Assembly (NCBI GenBank): GCA_964460345.1 | Contig: CAYWRO010000081.1 | Span: forward strand, 1 to 14,984 | DNA length: 14,984 bases | Direction of reading: 5' to 3' | DNA from: CAYWRO01 sp964460345 | Lineage (GTDB): Bacteria; Planctomycetota; Phycisphaerae; Phycisphaerales; UBA1924 | In this document: positions 13,990 through 14,984 of the stretch, piece by piece | Position numbering within the stretch: the first letter of the stretch is position 1 | How the letters are laid out: every line of letters begins with the position of its first letter | Notes under the pieces: model-generated | The model's input: the letters and a program-made list of their open reading frames with translations, nothing else | Told to the model about the DNA's origin: nothing | The model's database searches: none | Position numbers and translations under genes: made by a program

Positions 13990-14931
13990 TCACTCCGCCT
14001 CGCCGCGGCCGTCCTCTTCATCGCCAGTTTCGGGCCCGGCAAGCTCATCGTCATCATCCAGCCCAAGCAGTGCGACGGCCGCGGAAGCGTCCCAACCGGA
14101 CCGGGGCGGAACCGTCGTCCGGCCGGCCGCGTGGGTGCCGTTGGGGCGGGGCTCGGCGGGGCCCTCGATGAGCGCCTGCTCGATCCAGGGGCGCATCATC
14201 GGCCAATCTTCGGCAAGCCGTCCTGTGGCGACCACGACCGGCAGCCCGACGTGGCGGAGCACCTCGTCGACCATCATGTCGCGGCCGCTGTCGCCGCCGC
14301 GTTCGAGTCGCCGGGCGTCCGTGTGACGCTGAAAGACGATCGCCACGAGCGGGGCCCACGTGCGGCGATCGACCAGGAGCAGGTCCACACTGCGCATGCG
14401 CACACGTCGGCGCCACGTGCGCCAGTCGTCCGCATCGCGTCCATCGGGCGGTGTTGGGCTCAGCAGCGTTTCCAGCCGCACGCGCGGGGCGATGACGACC
14501 CACGGCGGCAGCCGCCGTGCGATCGCAGTGGCGTACCGGCCTGCCCGGTCGGTGAAGAGCGACGCCCGCAGTTCGAAGGGCGGCGTCGTGAGGAGCATCT
14601 CTCCCTCTGGCGTGCTCACGAAGCGGGCCTGCGGCGGCGGCTCGCTCGCAAAGGGATCGTCATCGACGCTTGCAGCATCCGCGGCGGCCTCCGCGAGCGC
14701 TTCATCGCGGGCGAGAAAGCCCACAAGCTCCGCCCGGCGTTCGGCGCGCCTCGCCGTGGCGGCCTCATCTTCGACGAGCGGGACGCGCTCGGCGGTCTCC
14801 GGCACCTCGAAACGTCGCTCCCGGCGACGGCGTTCTTCGGCCTGGTGCCGTCGCATCGCAATGGCCACAGCGACCGCCCCGCCCACGACGGCGGCGAGCA
14901 GCACCAGGATGAGCACGACCTTCAAACCCAC
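13990..14931 (-). CDS. Membrane-anchored DUF2726-like protein
   Basis: A 313-aa protein starting at the GTG at 14931. One N-terminal membrane helix (residues 4-26, VVLILVLLAAVVGGAVAVAI) is followed by a very basic stretch (RRHQAEERRRRERR), so the bulk should face the cytoplasm. Residues 41-115 are acidic and Ala/Glu-rich, probably a flexible linker. Residues 116-240 match the DUF2726 layout: PPFELRASLFTDRAGRYATAI, then VVIAPRVRLETLLSP, then RMRSVDLLLVDRRTWAPLVAIVF, then VDEVLRHVGLPVVVATGRL. DUF2726 has a restriction-endonuclease-like fold in which an Asp and an ExD-like strand (IELDDSSH) are conserved. Here Asp183 is kept, but the second site reads IVFQRH, so a nuclease activity is doubtful. 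The C-terminal 50 residues are acidic and low-complexity. The role is unknown. Confidence 0.65.
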   Translation of the reverse strand: MGLKVVLILVLLAAVVGGAVAVAIAMRRHQAEERRRRERRFEVPETAERVPLVEDEAATARRAERRAELVGFLARDEALAEAAADAASVDDDPFASEPPPQARFVSTPEGEMLLTTPPFELRASLFTDRAGRYATAIARRLPPWVVIAPRVRLETLLSPTPPDGRDADDWRTWRRRVRMRSVDLLLVDRRTWAPLVAIVFQRHTDARRLERGGDSGRDMMVDEVLRHVGLPVVVATGRLAEDWPMMRPWIEQALIEGPAEPRPNGTHAAGRTTVPPRSGWDASAAVALLGLDDDDELAGPETGDEEDGRGEAE

Positions 14932-14984
14932 CGGAACAGACCGCCCGCCCCCCCCCCGCGCCCCGCCCCCGCGCGCGGCCCCCC
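14932..14984. other. C-rich low-complexity window end
   Basis: The last 53 bases are almost only C and G, including a run of ten C. No gene signal can be read beyond the GTG at 14931. Such tracts often break assemblies. Confidence 0.5.

Noticed and set aside
1..14984. CRISPR arrays, tRNA or rRNA genes, insertion sequences
   Set aside because: I found no regular direct repeats with spacers, no tRNA- or rRNA-like stretches and no transposase among the coding regions.

Overview
This is a GC-rich bacterial window that most resembles a planctomycete of the Phycisphaerae kind. That reading rests on three things seen in the sequence: a secreted metalloprotease ending in a duplicated dockerin-like calcium motif (VFDLLxYLDxWF twice), an exported protein ending in a PLPTPAM / hydrophobic / RRRR sorting signal (a PEP-CTERM variant), and the overall style of the gene set. 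It is an inference; no rRNA or tRNA marker is present.

Layout, left to right. Positions 1-515 (minus) hold the 5' part of an ImuA-like (RecA-related, SOS mutagenesis) gene that runs off the left edge, behind a promoter overlapped by an inverted repeat. Positions 706-1401 hold an exported PEP-CTERM-type protein followed by a rho-independent terminator. Positions 1565-4863 hold a dTDP-L-rhamnose cluster in the order rmlA-rmlC-rmlD-rmlB. Positions 5062-11033 hold an ebo-type metabolite-traffic cluster: eboD (dehydroquinate-synthase-like cyclase), a 117-aa protein in the place where eboA might be expected, eboB (TatD-like hydrolase), eboE (TIM barrel), eboC (UbiA prenyltransferase) and eboF (divergent alkaline-phosphatase superfamily). 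A homocysteine S-methyltransferase follows (11125-12006). On the minus strand come the astacin-type protease (12025-13809) and a membrane-anchored DUF2726-like protein (13990-14931).

The ebo cluster is the most interesting content. Its genes overlap or nearly touch from 6309 to 11033, so they are probably made and used together. In other bacteria ebo genes accompany secondary-metabolite loci, for example scytonemin in cyanobacteria, where they have been linked to moving a precursor towards the periplasm; the chemistry is unresolved. Here no scytonemin-type biosynthetic genes are visible. The neighbour is dTDP-rhamnose synthesis instead, so a sugar or lipid-linked metabolite is possible but unproven. 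EboD and EboF both have changed residues at positions that are catalytic in their parent families, which suggests altered chemistry.

The window begins and ends in C-rich low-complexity sequence, so it may be a whole contig broken at difficult tracts.
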